The notes below the pieces were generated by a model. That model searched no databases, was not told the origin of the DNA, and saw only the letters and a list, made by a program, of their open reading frames with translations. Positions 33,756 through 42,575 of a DNA stretch of 47,148 nt are shown here, piece by piece. The translations under genes and the position numbers were made by a program. This DNA is from Akkermansiaceae bacterium UBA7890 (GTDB lineage: Bacteria; Verrucomicrobiota; Verrucomicrobiia; Verrucomicrobiales; Akkermansiaceae): contig DLRK01000121.1 of the NCBI GenBank assembly GCA_002501065.1, forward strand, positions 1-47,148, read 5' to 3'. The stretch's first letter is position 1, and each line of letters begins with the position of its first letter.

Positions 33756-35054
33756 ATGTTTGAGGTGCGCGACAGACCGCAGATGGTTGAAAAGGCTCTA
33801 CTGGTGCGCATTTGTTTCGACAAGCGCGAGGAGGAGGAGTCGCGTAGCCTGCTGGGCGAACTGGGCGAACTGGTGGATACGCTCGGCATCAGGGTGGTGG
33901 ACACCCAGCTGGTGCGGGCCCGTGAAATGCACAAGAAGTTTCTCTGCGGCACGGGCAAGGCGGCCGAGGTGTCCGATCATGCACGGGAACTGGGGTGCGA
34001 CTGTATCGTCTTTGACAATGAACTGGCTCCCAGCCAGCAACGGGAGTGGGAAGAGGCGGCCGACATGACCGTGATCGACCGGGAGGAAGTCATTCTCGAT
34101 ATCTTTGCCCGGCGGGCGCAGACCAGGGAGGCGCGACTGCAGGTCGAACTGGCCCGCATGGAATACGCGCTGCCGCGCATGGCACGGATGTGGGGCCACC
34201 TCGACCGGGAGGGGGGCGGGGGGTCCGGAGGCTCGGCGGCTGCCCGTGGAATGGGTGAGCAGCAGATTGAGGTCGATCGCCGCCTGGCGCGGAAGCGCAT
34301 TGATCGCATAAAGTCAGATCTTGAGGCGGTGCGCAGGCAGCGCGCTACTCAACGGAAGGAACGACAGAAGTCGGAAGCGCCGCACGCCGCCATCGTGGGT
34401 TACACCAATGCGGGGAAATCGACCCTTCTCAATCGCCTCGCGGGATCAGAGATCCTGGAGGCTGACATGCTCTTTGCCACCCTGGATCCCACCACCCGGC
34501 GGATTGACCTGCCCGATGGGCAGGAACTGCTCCTGACCGACACGGTGGGATTCGTCCGCAACCTGCCGCATCGTCTGGTCGAGGCCTTCAAGGCTACGCT
34601 GGAGGAAGCCGTGCTGGCGGACTTCCTGGTGCATGTCCTCGATGCCAGCGAACCTGAACTGGAGCGGCTCTGCGGCACCACCCTGGAAGTGATGGCGGAA
34701 CTTGGAGCGGAGGACAAACCGGTCCTCACCGTCCTGAACAAGATCGACCGGCTGGAGGATCCGCAGCGGCTCAAGGCCCTGCAGGCGCTGTTTCCTGAAG
34801 CGGTATCAATCTCAGCACGGAGTGGGGAGGGACTCGATACCCTGCAGCACACCTTCATCGATTACCTGTCGCAGGCGGTGACGCGCCGCCGCTACCGGAT
34901 CCCGCAGCACCGCGGCGACCTGATTTCCCTTCTGCATGCGGAAGCCAAGGTGCTGGAGACCGTCTACGAGGGAAATGACGTGGTGGTGGAAGTGCTGGTG
35001 AGCAGCGAGACGGAGGGCCGCCTGCGGGGGATCGGGGAAGTAGAGGTGGCCTAG
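33756..35054 (+). CDS. hflX: GTPase HflX
   Basis: 432 residues. A ribosome-associated GTPase that splits stalled 70S ribosomes, notably after heat stress. The N-terminal HflX domain is followed by a glycine-rich loop (GGGGSGGSAAARGMGEQQIE, about 153-172) and a helical linker. The G domain shows G1 GYTNAGKS (215-222), G3 DTVGF and G4 NKID. The C-terminal domain ends near SETEGRLRGIGEVEVA. Full family length. Confidence 0.95.
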   Translation: MFEVRDRPQMVEKALLVRICFDKREEEESRSLLGELGELVDTLGIRVVDTQLVRAREMHKKFLCGTGKAAEVSDHARELGCDCIVFDNELAPSQQREWEEAADMTVIDREEVILDIFARRAQTREARLQVELARMEYALPRMARMWGHLDREGGGGSGGSAAARGMGEQQIEVDRRLARKRIDRIKSDLEAVRRQRATQRKERQKSEAPHAAIVGYTNAGKSTLLNRLAGSEILEADMLFATLDPTTRRIDLPDGQELLLTDTVGFVRNLPHRLVEAFKATLEEAVLADFLVHVLDASEPELERLCGTTLEVMAELGAEDKPVLTVLNKIDRLEDPQRLKALQALFPEAVSISARSGEGLDTLQHTFIDYLSQAVTRRRYRIPQHRGDLISLLHAEAKVLETVYEGNDVVVEVLVSSETEGRLRGIGEVEVA

Positions 35055-35250
35055 CTTTCCTCTGGTGGGAAAATTCCGTAAATGGCGGGTCAATTCCTTT
35101 GCTGCCGCGCAGAACAGGAGAAGGGGAAATTATATTCGATCAAATCCTGTCCTCATGCGTCTCATGCAAGAGTGGCGGACAGTCGGCGACTTGGCAAAAG
35201 TCAGGAACAGGGCTAAACTGACCTTCGCGAAACCAGTTCTCCGTATCGCA

Positions 35251-36537
35251 ATGATCACCATGGTTCATCCCTTCCGCGGAATTCTCTTCATCCCCGCCCT
35301 TCTCGTGCTGTGCCTTCCGGTTCCGGGTCAGGAGGAAGGGCCCCTTCCAGAGCCCGGGCTTCCCGGTCGGCCCGGGGAAGCCGTCCCTTCTCCCGCGGAG
35401 GAAGGTGCCCCGGGTGCTGAGCCCGAAGGTTCCCGGGTTCCGGTTCCAGATGCCGGGGAGAAACCCGGGAAGGCGGTCGCAATTGAAGCCGAGGTTTCCG
35501 ATGAGAGGGATCTGGCCAGGGCCAGGGCGCGGGACGCGAAGGCAGATGCCGGGGTGGAAACCGCGCGGGACCGCGCGACGAGGCCCAGGGACGTGGAGAC
35601 CACGGTGCGATTGCAGATTTACCTCGACCAGAAGCACTTCGGTCCTGGCTTTATCGATGGCCAGCCCGGCAAGTTCACCACCAAGGCCGTCCATTCATAC
35701 AATCGCAGCGTGGGCCGCATGCCCGACGACTGGGCCGCGCTGATCTCGGAGGCAACCCGGGCCCTGGGCGAGACCTACGCCATTGCCATCGTGCCTGATT
35801 TCGCCACCGCATGGGTGAATCCGAAACTGCCCCGCGACTACTCCCGGCAGGCCAGGGAGACGCGCATGGCCTACCGGAGCCATCTTGAGTTCATGGCGGA
35901 GCGCTACCACACCTCCGAGACCTTTCTGATAGAGCTTAACGGAACACGGGAAGCCAACGGCATCAAGCCGCGCAGCGCCCTCAAGGTGCCCAACGTCGCC
36001 CCCTTCCTGATCGAAAATCTGGCGGAGGGGCGCACCCACAGGGAGGACCTGGCGTTGAGTGCTCGCACGGTGGTGATCGATACCAGGGGACGCAATCTCT
36101 TCATCTACGAGAAGGGCACCGCGCCGGTGGTGCCGGGGGCAGCAGTGGTAGTTGCCGAGAAGAATGAAGACTTCGAGCCACAGAAGTTGATAGCCATGTT
36201 CCCCATCACTCCCGGCAGGGTGCAGCACACCCATCGGGGGGAATGGGCGGTGGCCAACTGCTTCGAGCTGCCGAGCTGGTATTACGACAAGCAACTCCTG
36301 GAGACGGGCGTGCGGAGCAAGGATCGGAGCAAGGTTCTGCAGATTCCACCCGGCCCCAACGTTCCAGTCGGGATCCTGTGGTCGGGTTTGACCAAGTCCG
36401 GGATCGGGATCCACGGCACCGCCAGTCCTCGAACAATCGGGCGTTCTCTCAGTGCGGGCTGCATTCGTCTCGCCAACTGGGACGCCGCCCGCTTTCCCAC
36501 CCTGGTGCGGCCCGGCGCGAAGGTGGTTCTCCGGTGA
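35251..36537 (+). CDS. L,D-transpeptidase (YkuD) with peptidoglycan-binding-like domain
   Basis: 428 residues if started at the ATG of MITMVHPF (35251; 35260 is equally possible). Either start gives a signal peptide with core ILFIPALLVLCLPV. The frame is open back to 35065, but that part lacks export features. A Pro/Glu-rich linker leads to a peptidoglycan-binding-like segment (VETTVRLQIYLDQKHFG..GQPGKFTTKAVHSYNRSVG, about 115-155). The C-terminal YkuD catalytic motif is intact: GIHGTASP (about 386) and SAGCIRL (about 401-407), with the nucleophilic Cys. Such enzymes make 3-3 crosslinks in peptidoglycan or attach proteins to it. The substrate preference is not known. Confidence 0.9.
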   Translation: MITMVHPFRGILFIPALLVLCLPVPGQEEGPLPEPGLPGRPGEAVPSPAEEGAPGAEPEGSRVPVPDAGEKPGKAVAIEAEVSDERDLARARARDAKADAGVETARDRATRPRDVETTVRLQIYLDQKHFGPGFIDGQPGKFTTKAVHSYNRSVGRMPDDWAALISEATRALGETYAIAIVPDFATAWVNPKLPRDYSRQARETRMAYRSHLEFMAERYHTSETFLIELNGTREANGIKPRSALKVPNVAPFLIENLAEGRTHREDLALSARTVVIDTRGRNLFIYEKGTAPVVPGAAVVVAEKNEDFEPQKLIAMFPITPGRVQHTHRGEWAVANCFELPSWYYDKQLLETGVRSKDRSKVLQIPPGPNVPVGILWSGLTKSGIGIHGTASPRTIGRSLSAGCIRLANWDAARFPTLVRPGAKVVLR

Positions 36538-36608
36538 GAAAGGCGGGGCCTTGGAACATCGGGATTTGACGCTCGGCAATTTATGACCGTTCAGCGACAA
36601 TTCCACCC

Positions 36609-37703
36609 GTGTCCGAGCCTGTATCCGCTTCCACCCGGTCCATGGTGGACAAGGGCGCCATGGTGCGGGCGGTGCTCTACGCGATCGTGATCCTGTATCT
36701 TGTGGTCGATCTCTTTCTCATCGGAGGTCCTCTTCGAAAATCCTTTGCGCGCAAGGCGCCGAACAGCCCGGACGTGATCGAGGCCGTCAAGGGTGAGGGC
36801 GTTGTGGCCCGGATTCACTACCAGCCGATCCTGCTCACCCAGGTGGAGCGCCGGGTGGAGGAAAACCTGTGGCGGGCAGGGCGCAGCCTGGAGGGAATCC
36901 CGCGGGAAGAACGGCTCCTTCTCCGCCGAGCGGCCCTCAACGAACTGATCGACCTGCACCTGTTGCGACTTAAAGTGCGCTTCAGCCAGTCGGAGGTGCC
37001 TGTGTCAGAGGCGGAGATCGAGGACGAGTTGACTCACTTCACCCGGCGGTTTTCGAGCGAGGCGGCCTACCTCGCGTCCCTCGGGGAGCTGGAATGGAGC
37101 GAGAAGGAGCTGCGTTACCGCCTCGCGGCCCGGATCCAGCAGGAGAAGTATCTGGAGAACATGATCGAGATCGAGGTCAGTGAGAAGGAGGCGAAAGTCT
37201 GGTTTGAGGAAAACAGGCACCGCCTGGGCCAACCGGAGCGGGTGCGCGCACGGCACATCTTTCGCTCCACGGTGGGCCTGGAGGCGGAGACGGCCGAAGC
37301 GGTGGGCAGGAGCCTGGGGGAGACCCTGCCCGAGCTGGCCAGGGGAGCGGAATTTGCCGGGCTGGCCCACCGACTCAGCGAGGATGAACGAACCAGGGGC
37401 AACGGGGGTGATCTCGGCTGGCTGCGGCGTGAGCGTGTTCCCGCTGACCTGCAGGAGGCGCTTTTTTCAGCAGAGATCAGGAAGCCCATTCTCGTCCGGA
37501 GCAGGATCGGATGGCACATCCTGGAGATACTGGAAAAGAAGACCGCTCGTGAGCGTGGTTTTGAGGAGGCGCGCGAAGAAGTCCTGGCCGCTCTGGAGGC
37601 CGTCAAACGAAGGGACGGGCTCCGGGACTACCGCAAGGGGCTGCGTGAGCGGGAGAAAAGATACATCGAGGTTTTCTTCGATGTCCTGGAGCGTGGGCTT
37701 TGA
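36609..37703 (+). CDS. Membrane-anchored SurA-like PpiC peptidyl-prolyl isomerase
   Basis: 364 residues, GTG start. One N-terminal membrane helix (about residues 17-40, VRAVLYAIVILYLVVDLFLI) anchors the protein facing the periplasm. A SurA-N-like helical chaperone region (about 60-195) includes NELIDLHLLRLK. The parvulin domain (about 205-310) shows RARHIF, FAGLAHRLSEDERTRGNGGD, LGWLRRERVP and GWHILEILEK. Proteins of this kind help outer-membrane and secreted proteins fold. It follows the L,D-transpeptidase by 71 bases and may share its transcript. Confidence 0.9.
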   Translation: MSEPVSASTRSMVDKGAMVRAVLYAIVILYLVVDLFLIGGPLRKSFARKAPNSPDVIEAVKGEGVVARIHYQPILLTQVERRVEENLWRAGRSLEGIPREERLLLRRAALNELIDLHLLRLKVRFSQSEVPVSEAEIEDELTHFTRRFSSEAAYLASLGELEWSEKELRYRLAARIQQEKYLENMIEIEVSEKEAKVWFEENRHRLGQPERVRARHIFRSTVGLEAETAEAVGRSLGETLPELARGAEFAGLAHRLSEDERTRGNGGDLGWLRRERVPADLQEALFSAEIRKPILVRSRIGWHILEILEKKTARERGFEEAREEVLAALEAVKRRDGLRDYRKGLREREKRYIEVFFDVLERGL

Positions 37704-37764
37704 GGCTGCGACTGGTGCACGGTTGTGAGATCCGGGCCGTGGGCCTCCCTGTCTGGCCAAGAAA

Positions 37765-37790
37765 AAGGCCGGCGTTTAAACGCCGGCCTT
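37765..37790. terminator. Bidirectional terminator, 26-base perfect palindrome
   Basis: AAGGCCGGCG (37765-37774), loop TTTAAA, CGCCGGCCTT (37781-37790). The arms and loop together are fully self-complementary. It sits between the convergent parvulin and pseudopilin genes, with A residues before and CTGTTC after. Confidence 0.75.
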
Positions 37791-37819
37791 CTGTTCAGGG
37801 TTGGAGAATGGGATATTCC

Positions 37820-38521
37820 CTACCTGCCCGGCTGGGGCTGTTTCAGGAGATCCGCGGGGCTTTCCCCGTCCCATGCGTCAGCCTGGGCGGAAAGGATGTC
37901 GTTCTTGGATCCGTCCAGGACCTTGCCATCGGATGAACGCATGCGCATGGGCTTGCAGGAGCCGTCGATGGTCAGCACGATCACCTTCTGGTCCCAGGTG
38001 TCCTCATCCCACTCGGAGGTGTCCTTCTTGTATCCGTCGAGAATAAGCGGGCGGACACCAGTGTCCAGGTTGGTCTGGTCGGTGATATAGGCCCAGTGGG
38101 CGTCACCCTCCTGAAGGATCTGGTCCGCTTGGAATCGTCCGCCCTCCTTGACCTTGCCATCCGGTTCGGCCTTGGAGGCAACAGCCGAGTTCTTTGCCCA
38201 GAAGATCTTTTCAGACTCGGTCTGGCCCCCGAGAAACATCTGGCGGAAGTAATCGTTGGAGTAGGTCGTTCCAGTTCCACCTTCAACGACATACTCTGCG
38301 GTATCGTCGCTGGGATACTGGCCGTCAAAGTCAGCGGCGAAGGAATCCAGCGCCAGTTTGACTTGCTTTGCGTTATTGACGCCGTCCGCGAGGGCCGCCC
38401 GCTTCAGAGCCTTGAAGATCTGAGGGGTTGCCATCGAGGCGAGGGCGACGATGATCGCAATAACTACAAGAAGTTCCACGAGAGTGAAGCCCTTGCGCCT
38501 GCTGCTTGTTGCAATGTTCAT
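37820..38521 (-). CDS. Type II secretion-type pseudopilin
   Basis: 233 residues from MNIATSSRRK. It carries a class III prepilin signal: short basic leader, cleavage after Gly11, then FTLVELLVVIAIIVALASM with Glu at +5 and a hydrophobic helix. The globular C-terminal part includes KQVKLALDSFAADFDGQYPSD and a late TIDGSCKPMRMRSSDGKVL, similar to the many stand-alone pseudopilins of Verrucomicrobia and Planctomycetes. No other secretion gene is adjacent, so the machinery must be encoded elsewhere. Its 5' leader is CA-rich like that of atpE. Confidence 0.9.
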   Translation of the reverse strand: MNIATSSRRKGFTLVELLVVIAIIVALASMATPQIFKALKRAALADGVNNAKQVKLALDSFAADFDGQYPSDDTAEYVVEGGTGTTYSNDYFRQMFLGGQTESEKIFWAKNSAVASKAEPDGKVKEGGRFQADQILQEGDAHWAYITDQTNLDTGVRPLILDGYKKDTSEWDEDTWDQKVIVLTIDGSCKPMRMRSSDGKVLDGSKNDILSAQADAWDGESPADLLKQPQPGR

Positions 38522-38661
38522 TTTGAATCCGGGGTTGTTTGTTCTGTTGTTCTTATGTGTGCCACACTGTAACGCGGCACGGTTTTTTATTTGGGCACGT
38601 TGGAGTACACACCCTTGATTAAATGCTAACTTCAAGGACCTCCCGCACAAGAGGAAAAAGG

Positions 38662-39444
38662 TCAGGAAGTCTTAAGGGAGCTACCCAAAACGGGTAACAC
38701 TTCTTCGCTCGGTTGCCCGGCGGCCAGGATGGCTTCGCCTTGTTTCCTGACAAGTTCTTCGATCCCTGTTCGCGAGAGCGTCAGCATGGCCTCCATTTCG
38801 GCCGCGGTGAAGATGTTCTCCTCGCCGCTTCCCTGTAGTTCGACGAAGTTACCGTCTTCAGTCATGACGACATTGAAGTCGACCGCGGCGTCCCGGTCTT
38901 CGGGATAGTTCAGATCAAGGATGGGTGAGCCTTCCCACACCCCGGCACTCACCGCCGCCACGAGCTGAGTGAGCGGAAACTCGGTCAGTCCCCCGGTTCC
39001 GATGAGGCCGTTTAGCGCGATGGCGAGGGCCACGCAGCCACCGGTAATGGAGGCAGTGCGGGTGCCCCCATCGGCCTGCAGGACGTCGCAATCGACCCAT
39101 ACCGTCCGGGGGCCGAGTTTCTTGAGATCGGTCACGGCCCGCAGGGAGCGACCGATCAGGCGTTGAATTTCCGACGAACGGCCATCGAGCCTGCCCCGGG
39201 AGATATCCCGCGTTTTCCGGTCGTGGGTGGAGTAGGGAAGCATGCTGTATTCCGCGGTGACCCAGCCTCCCGGCACGCCCTGGGCCTTCATCCACCGGGG
39301 GACATCCTCCTGCACGGTAGCGGCGCAGATGACCCGGGTATTCCCGAAACTGACGAGGACCGAACCCGCGGCGTGGGGGGCGACGTCTGGAACGAAGGAA
39401 ACGGGGCGGAGCTGGTCGGGTTCGCGACCGTCAGGACGGGGCAT
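38662..39444 (-). CDS. rph: Ribonuclease PH
   Basis: 260 residues from MPRPDGREPDQLRPV, the standard RNase PH start. The leftward frame continues far upstream, but that part is antisense to lpxK and is not real. A phosphorolytic 3'-exoribonuclease that trims tRNA and other RNAs. Motifs include RPDGREPDQLRP, GNTRVICAATV, YSMLPYSTHDR, RGRLDGRSSEIQRLIGRSLR and VDCDVLQADGGTRTASI. Slightly longer than usual at the C-terminus. Divergent from lpxK with 102 bases between. Confidence 0.96.
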   Translation of the reverse strand: MPRPDGREPDQLRPVSFVPDVAPHAAGSVLVSFGNTRVICAATVQEDVPRWMKAQGVPGGWVTAEYSMLPYSTHDRKTRDISRGRLDGRSSEIQRLIGRSLRAVTDLKKLGPRTVWVDCDVLQADGGTRTASITGGCVALAIALNGLIGTGGLTEFPLTQLVAAVSAGVWEGSPILDLNYPEDRDAAVDFNVVMTEDGNFVELQGSGEENIFTAAEMEAMLTLSRTGIEELVRKQGEAILAAGQPSEEVLPVLGSSLKTS

Positions 39445-39546
39445 GGTCGCAGCGTAGTCCGGAGCCGGAAGGTCGCAAGGGGGGAAAATGGAAAGGTCGC
39501 ATATTCCGACTTTCACACCGTTCGCCGGGTCCGCTAGGCTGCGCTT

Positions 39547-40770
39547 GTGGGTCAGGTCGCGGAAGATGTTGAAAAGTGGGGGACCGATGTGATTTTCGGA
39601 CGGGCCCGGGGCTTGGGGGCGGCGTTGACCCGGGTGTTGTTCAGGGGGCTCTCCCATGTCTATGGATGGATCATACAGGTCCGGCTCAAAGCCTACCGCC
39701 AGCACTGGAAGGAGCAGGTCCAGTTGGGCACCATGGTGATCAGCGTGGGTAATCTTACGGTGGGGGGCACGGGCAAGACGCCGGTGGTGGAACTGCTGGC
39801 CCGGGCCCTTCACAAACGGGGACGACGGGTGGCCATCCTGAGCCGCGGTTACAAGAGCCGGAAGCTCGACGAACCGCAGCAGTGGAGGGAGCTCGGACCG
39901 GTCGAATGCGAGGCTCTGCCCAAGATCGTGAACGACGGCAGCGGAGTGCGACTGGAGGCGGTTTACGCCGGGGACGAGCCCTACATGCTGGCCAAGAATC
40001 TCGAGGGCGTGCGGGTGGTGGTGGATAAGGATCGTGTGAACGGGGGGCGCTTCGCGGTAAGGGAGCTGGAAGCCGACACTCTCGTGCTCGACGACGGCCT
40101 GCAGTATCTTGCGCTCGATCACGAGTACGACCTTGTCCTCGTGGACCAGAACGCTCCGTTCGGGACGCAGGCCCGGGCCCTTCTGCCCCGGGGCACCCTG
40201 CGCGAGCCCGCCCGGAACCTTTGCCGGGCCAGTCACATCATGATCACCAAGTGCCAGGGGCCGACCGACGAGGGGCTCCTCTCCCGTCTCCGCAGCTACA
40301 ACCCGACCGCCGAGATCATGCAGACCACCCATGCCCCGCACTACCTCGAGCGGGTCTTCGGAGGTGAGCGGCTGTCCCTTGAAGAGCTTCAGGGCAGGTA
40401 TATCGCGGCCATCAGTGGCATCGCGGTGCCCGAGAGTTTCGAGAATCTCCTGCAAAAGCTTGGCGCCCAGGTCGAGTTCCATCGTACTTTTGCCGACCAT
40501 CACCCCTTCACCCAGCGCGAGATCGACCGCTTCATGACCCGTTGCGTCGAGCGCGACATCGAATTGATCGTCACGACCGAGAAGGATGCGGTGCGTTTTC
40601 CCCGGCCCAGCGAACTCGATGTGGACATCTGCTTCCTCCGGATCGAGGTTGAGATCATCGAGGGACAGGATGTCTGGGATCGTTTCATCGACCACATTGT
40701 CGAGCCGCGGCAGCGGGAGGGGTCGGACTGGGCCGAGGAGCGGCTCATCGTGGATCCCATAGGTTCTTGA
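39547..40770 (+). CDS. lpxK: Tetraacyldisaccharide 4'-kinase
   Basis: 407 residues, GTG start. LpxK phosphorylates the 4' position of the lipid A precursor at the inner membrane, which implies LPS in the outer membrane. An N-terminal amphipathic/membrane helix (about 30-50) is followed by the P-loop VGNLTVGGTGKTPVVELL (GGTGKT at 73-78), VAILSRGYKSR, GDEPYMLA, LVLDDGLQYL (Walker B-like) and the family end FADHHPF with TTEKDAVRF. It is somewhat longer than the usual 320-350 residues. First gene of an lpxK-recJ-recG transcript, 54 bases before recJ. Confidence 0.94.
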   Translation: MGQVAEDVEKWGTDVIFGRARGLGAALTRVLFRGLSHVYGWIIQVRLKAYRQHWKEQVQLGTMVISVGNLTVGGTGKTPVVELLARALHKRGRRVAILSRGYKSRKLDEPQQWRELGPVECEALPKIVNDGSGVRLEAVYAGDEPYMLAKNLEGVRVVVDKDRVNGGRFAVRELEADTLVLDDGLQYLALDHEYDLVLVDQNAPFGTQARALLPRGTLREPARNLCRASHIMITKCQGPTDEGLLSRLRSYNPTAEIMQTTHAPHYLERVFGGERLSLEELQGRYIAAISGIAVPESFENLLQKLGAQVEFHRTFADHHPFTQREIDRFMTRCVERDIELIVTTEKDAVRFPRPSELDVDICFLRIEVEIIEGQDVWDRFIDHIVEPRQREGSDWAEERLIVDPIGS

Positions 40771-40824
40771 GCCCACAGAGGTTGAGCCCTACCTTCCCTT
40801 TACAGCAAAAGCTGAAATCGGAAG

Positions 40825-42513
40825 ATGCAGGAAACGGAATGGATCGTGAAGAAAGTGCCCGAGGGCGTGAGGCCGGACCCCGGTTGTGATCTGCCCTTTA
40901 TCCTGCGGATCCTCCTGGCCCAGCGGGGTTTCCTCGCGGATGATCAGCTGGAGACCTTCCTGCGTCCGCGTCTGGGCGATTTACGCGATCCCTTCGAGCT
41001 GCCCGAGATGGACCCCGCGGTCCAGCGTATCCTGCAAGCCGTCGATAAGGGTGAGCAGACTTGTATCTTTGGGGACTACGATGTGGATGGAATCACCTCG
41101 GTTGTCATCCTGCGCCACCTTCTTTCAGCCTATGGCCTGGACCCTCAGACTTTTATCCCCATCCGCGGCCGGGAGGGTTACGGGCTGAGTGATGCCGCCA
41201 TCGATCGCTGTCTGGATGCCGGGGCCAGGCCTTCGCTTCTGATCACGGTCGATTGTGGCACAGCCTCCGGGACCCAGATCAAGCGCCTGTCCGAACAGGG
41301 CATCGATGTCATCGTGGTTGATCATCACGAAACCGGACTGGTGGGGCGTCCCCCGGCAGTAGCGGTAGTCAACCCCAAGCTCGGGGATGACTATGGCTAC
41401 CTCTGTTCCGCGGGTGTGGTTTTCAAGCTGGCCCATGCCCTGCTCAAGACGCGGCGGCTCCAGGAGGTGGATCTCAAGGAGTGGTTGGATCTGGTGGCGG
41501 TGGCGACGGTTGCGGACATTGTGCCCCTGGTCGAGGAGAACCGCCTCCTGGTGCGCCACGGATTGCGGCGACTGCCGCAGACTCTCAATCACGGGTTGCG
41601 GGCCCTCATGGAAGTGAGCGGCATGAACGGGCACGCCACCAGTGGGGATGTGGGATTCCGGATTGGGCCGCGCATCAACGCGGCTGGGCGCATGGATGCG
41701 CCCGATGATGCCCTGGCCGCCCTCATGACAGACTCCGTGAAAGTGGCCGCCAGGATGGCTGAGCAACTGGACGGCTACAACCGGCAGCGACAGAAACACG
41801 AGCAGCAGATGCACGAGGAGGCTCTGCAGCAACTGGAGGAGGGCTTCGATGAGAACAAGGATCCGGTCATCGTGGTGGGATCGCGCCGTTGGCATCCCGG
41901 AGTGGTCGGCATCGTGGCTTCCCGCCTCATGCGCTACTACCACAGACCCTCTTTCGTGATTTCCTTTGATGAGGAAGGAATGGGCAAGGGGAGCGGCCGT
42001 AGCATCGAGGGGGTTTCCCTTGTCAAAGCCATCGACGCCTGTGGGTCGATTCTGGAAGCGGGTGGGGGCCATCACATGGCGGCGGGGATCAGCCTGCGTG
42101 AAGAGAAGCTGGAGGAGTTTCGCCAGGCCTTCAGCGATTACGTCGTGACCAACACCACCGCGGAGGACCGCAAGCCACGAATCCACATCGACGCGGAGGT
42201 TCCCTTCGAGGATCTTTCACTCGATTTTCTGCAGAGTTACGAACTTTTGCAGCCCTTTGGCCCGGGAAACCCGCAACCGGTGTTCATGTCGCGGAAGGTC
42301 TGGCTTACCGAGTCGCCGCTGCACCTCAAGAATCGACATCTGCGACTCTCCCTGCGGCAGGGGATTCAGGAGCGGGATGCGATGTATTTCGGAGCTGCCG
42401 ACCGGGAACTCCCCGATCCTCCATGGGATGTGGCCTTTACCATTGACCGCAACCTGTTCCGGGGACGGATTTCCCTGCAGATCAGTGTAAAGGAGATCCG
42501 GGCGGCGGAGTGA
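40825..42513 (+). CDS. recJ: Single-stranded-DNA exonuclease RecJ
   Basis: 562 residues. A 5'-3' exonuclease acting in RecF-pathway recombination and mismatch repair. It shows the DHH phosphoesterase motifs FGDYDVDGIT (82-91), LITVDCGTAS, VVDHHE and a DLVAVATVADIVPL segment. The DHHA1 domain follows (GSGRSIEGVSLVKAI, GGGHHMAAG), then the C-terminal OB-like domain. Its stop overlaps a GTG in frame with recG. Confidence 0.96.
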   Translation: MQETEWIVKKVPEGVRPDPGCDLPFILRILLAQRGFLADDQLETFLRPRLGDLRDPFELPEMDPAVQRILQAVDKGEQTCIFGDYDVDGITSVVILRHLLSAYGLDPQTFIPIRGREGYGLSDAAIDRCLDAGARPSLLITVDCGTASGTQIKRLSEQGIDVIVVDHHETGLVGRPPAVAVVNPKLGDDYGYLCSAGVVFKLAHALLKTRRLQEVDLKEWLDLVAVATVADIVPLVEENRLLVRHGLRRLPQTLNHGLRALMEVSGMNGHATSGDVGFRIGPRINAAGRMDAPDDALAALMTDSVKVAARMAEQLDGYNRQRQKHEQQMHEEALQQLEEGFDENKDPVIVVGSRRWHPGVVGIVASRLMRYYHRPSFVISFDEEGMGKGSGRSIEGVSLVKAIDACGSILEAGGGHHMAAGISLREEKLEEFRQAFSDYVVTNTTAEDRKPRIHIDAEVPFEDLSLDFLQSYELLQPFGPGNPQPVFMSRKVWLTESPLHLKNRHLRLSLRQGIQERDAMYFGAADRELPDPPWDVAFTIDRNLFRGRISLQISVKEIRAAE

Positions 42514-42575
42514 GCCGGGCCAATTGCACCCATGCGGTCGTTATCGAATTGAAGAATGGGAGTGGCGTAGGATTC

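Noticed and set aside
39445..40776. Leftward extension of the rph frame opposite lpxK
   Set aside because: RNase PH starts at MPRPDGREPDQL; the extension is antisense to a clear lpxK.
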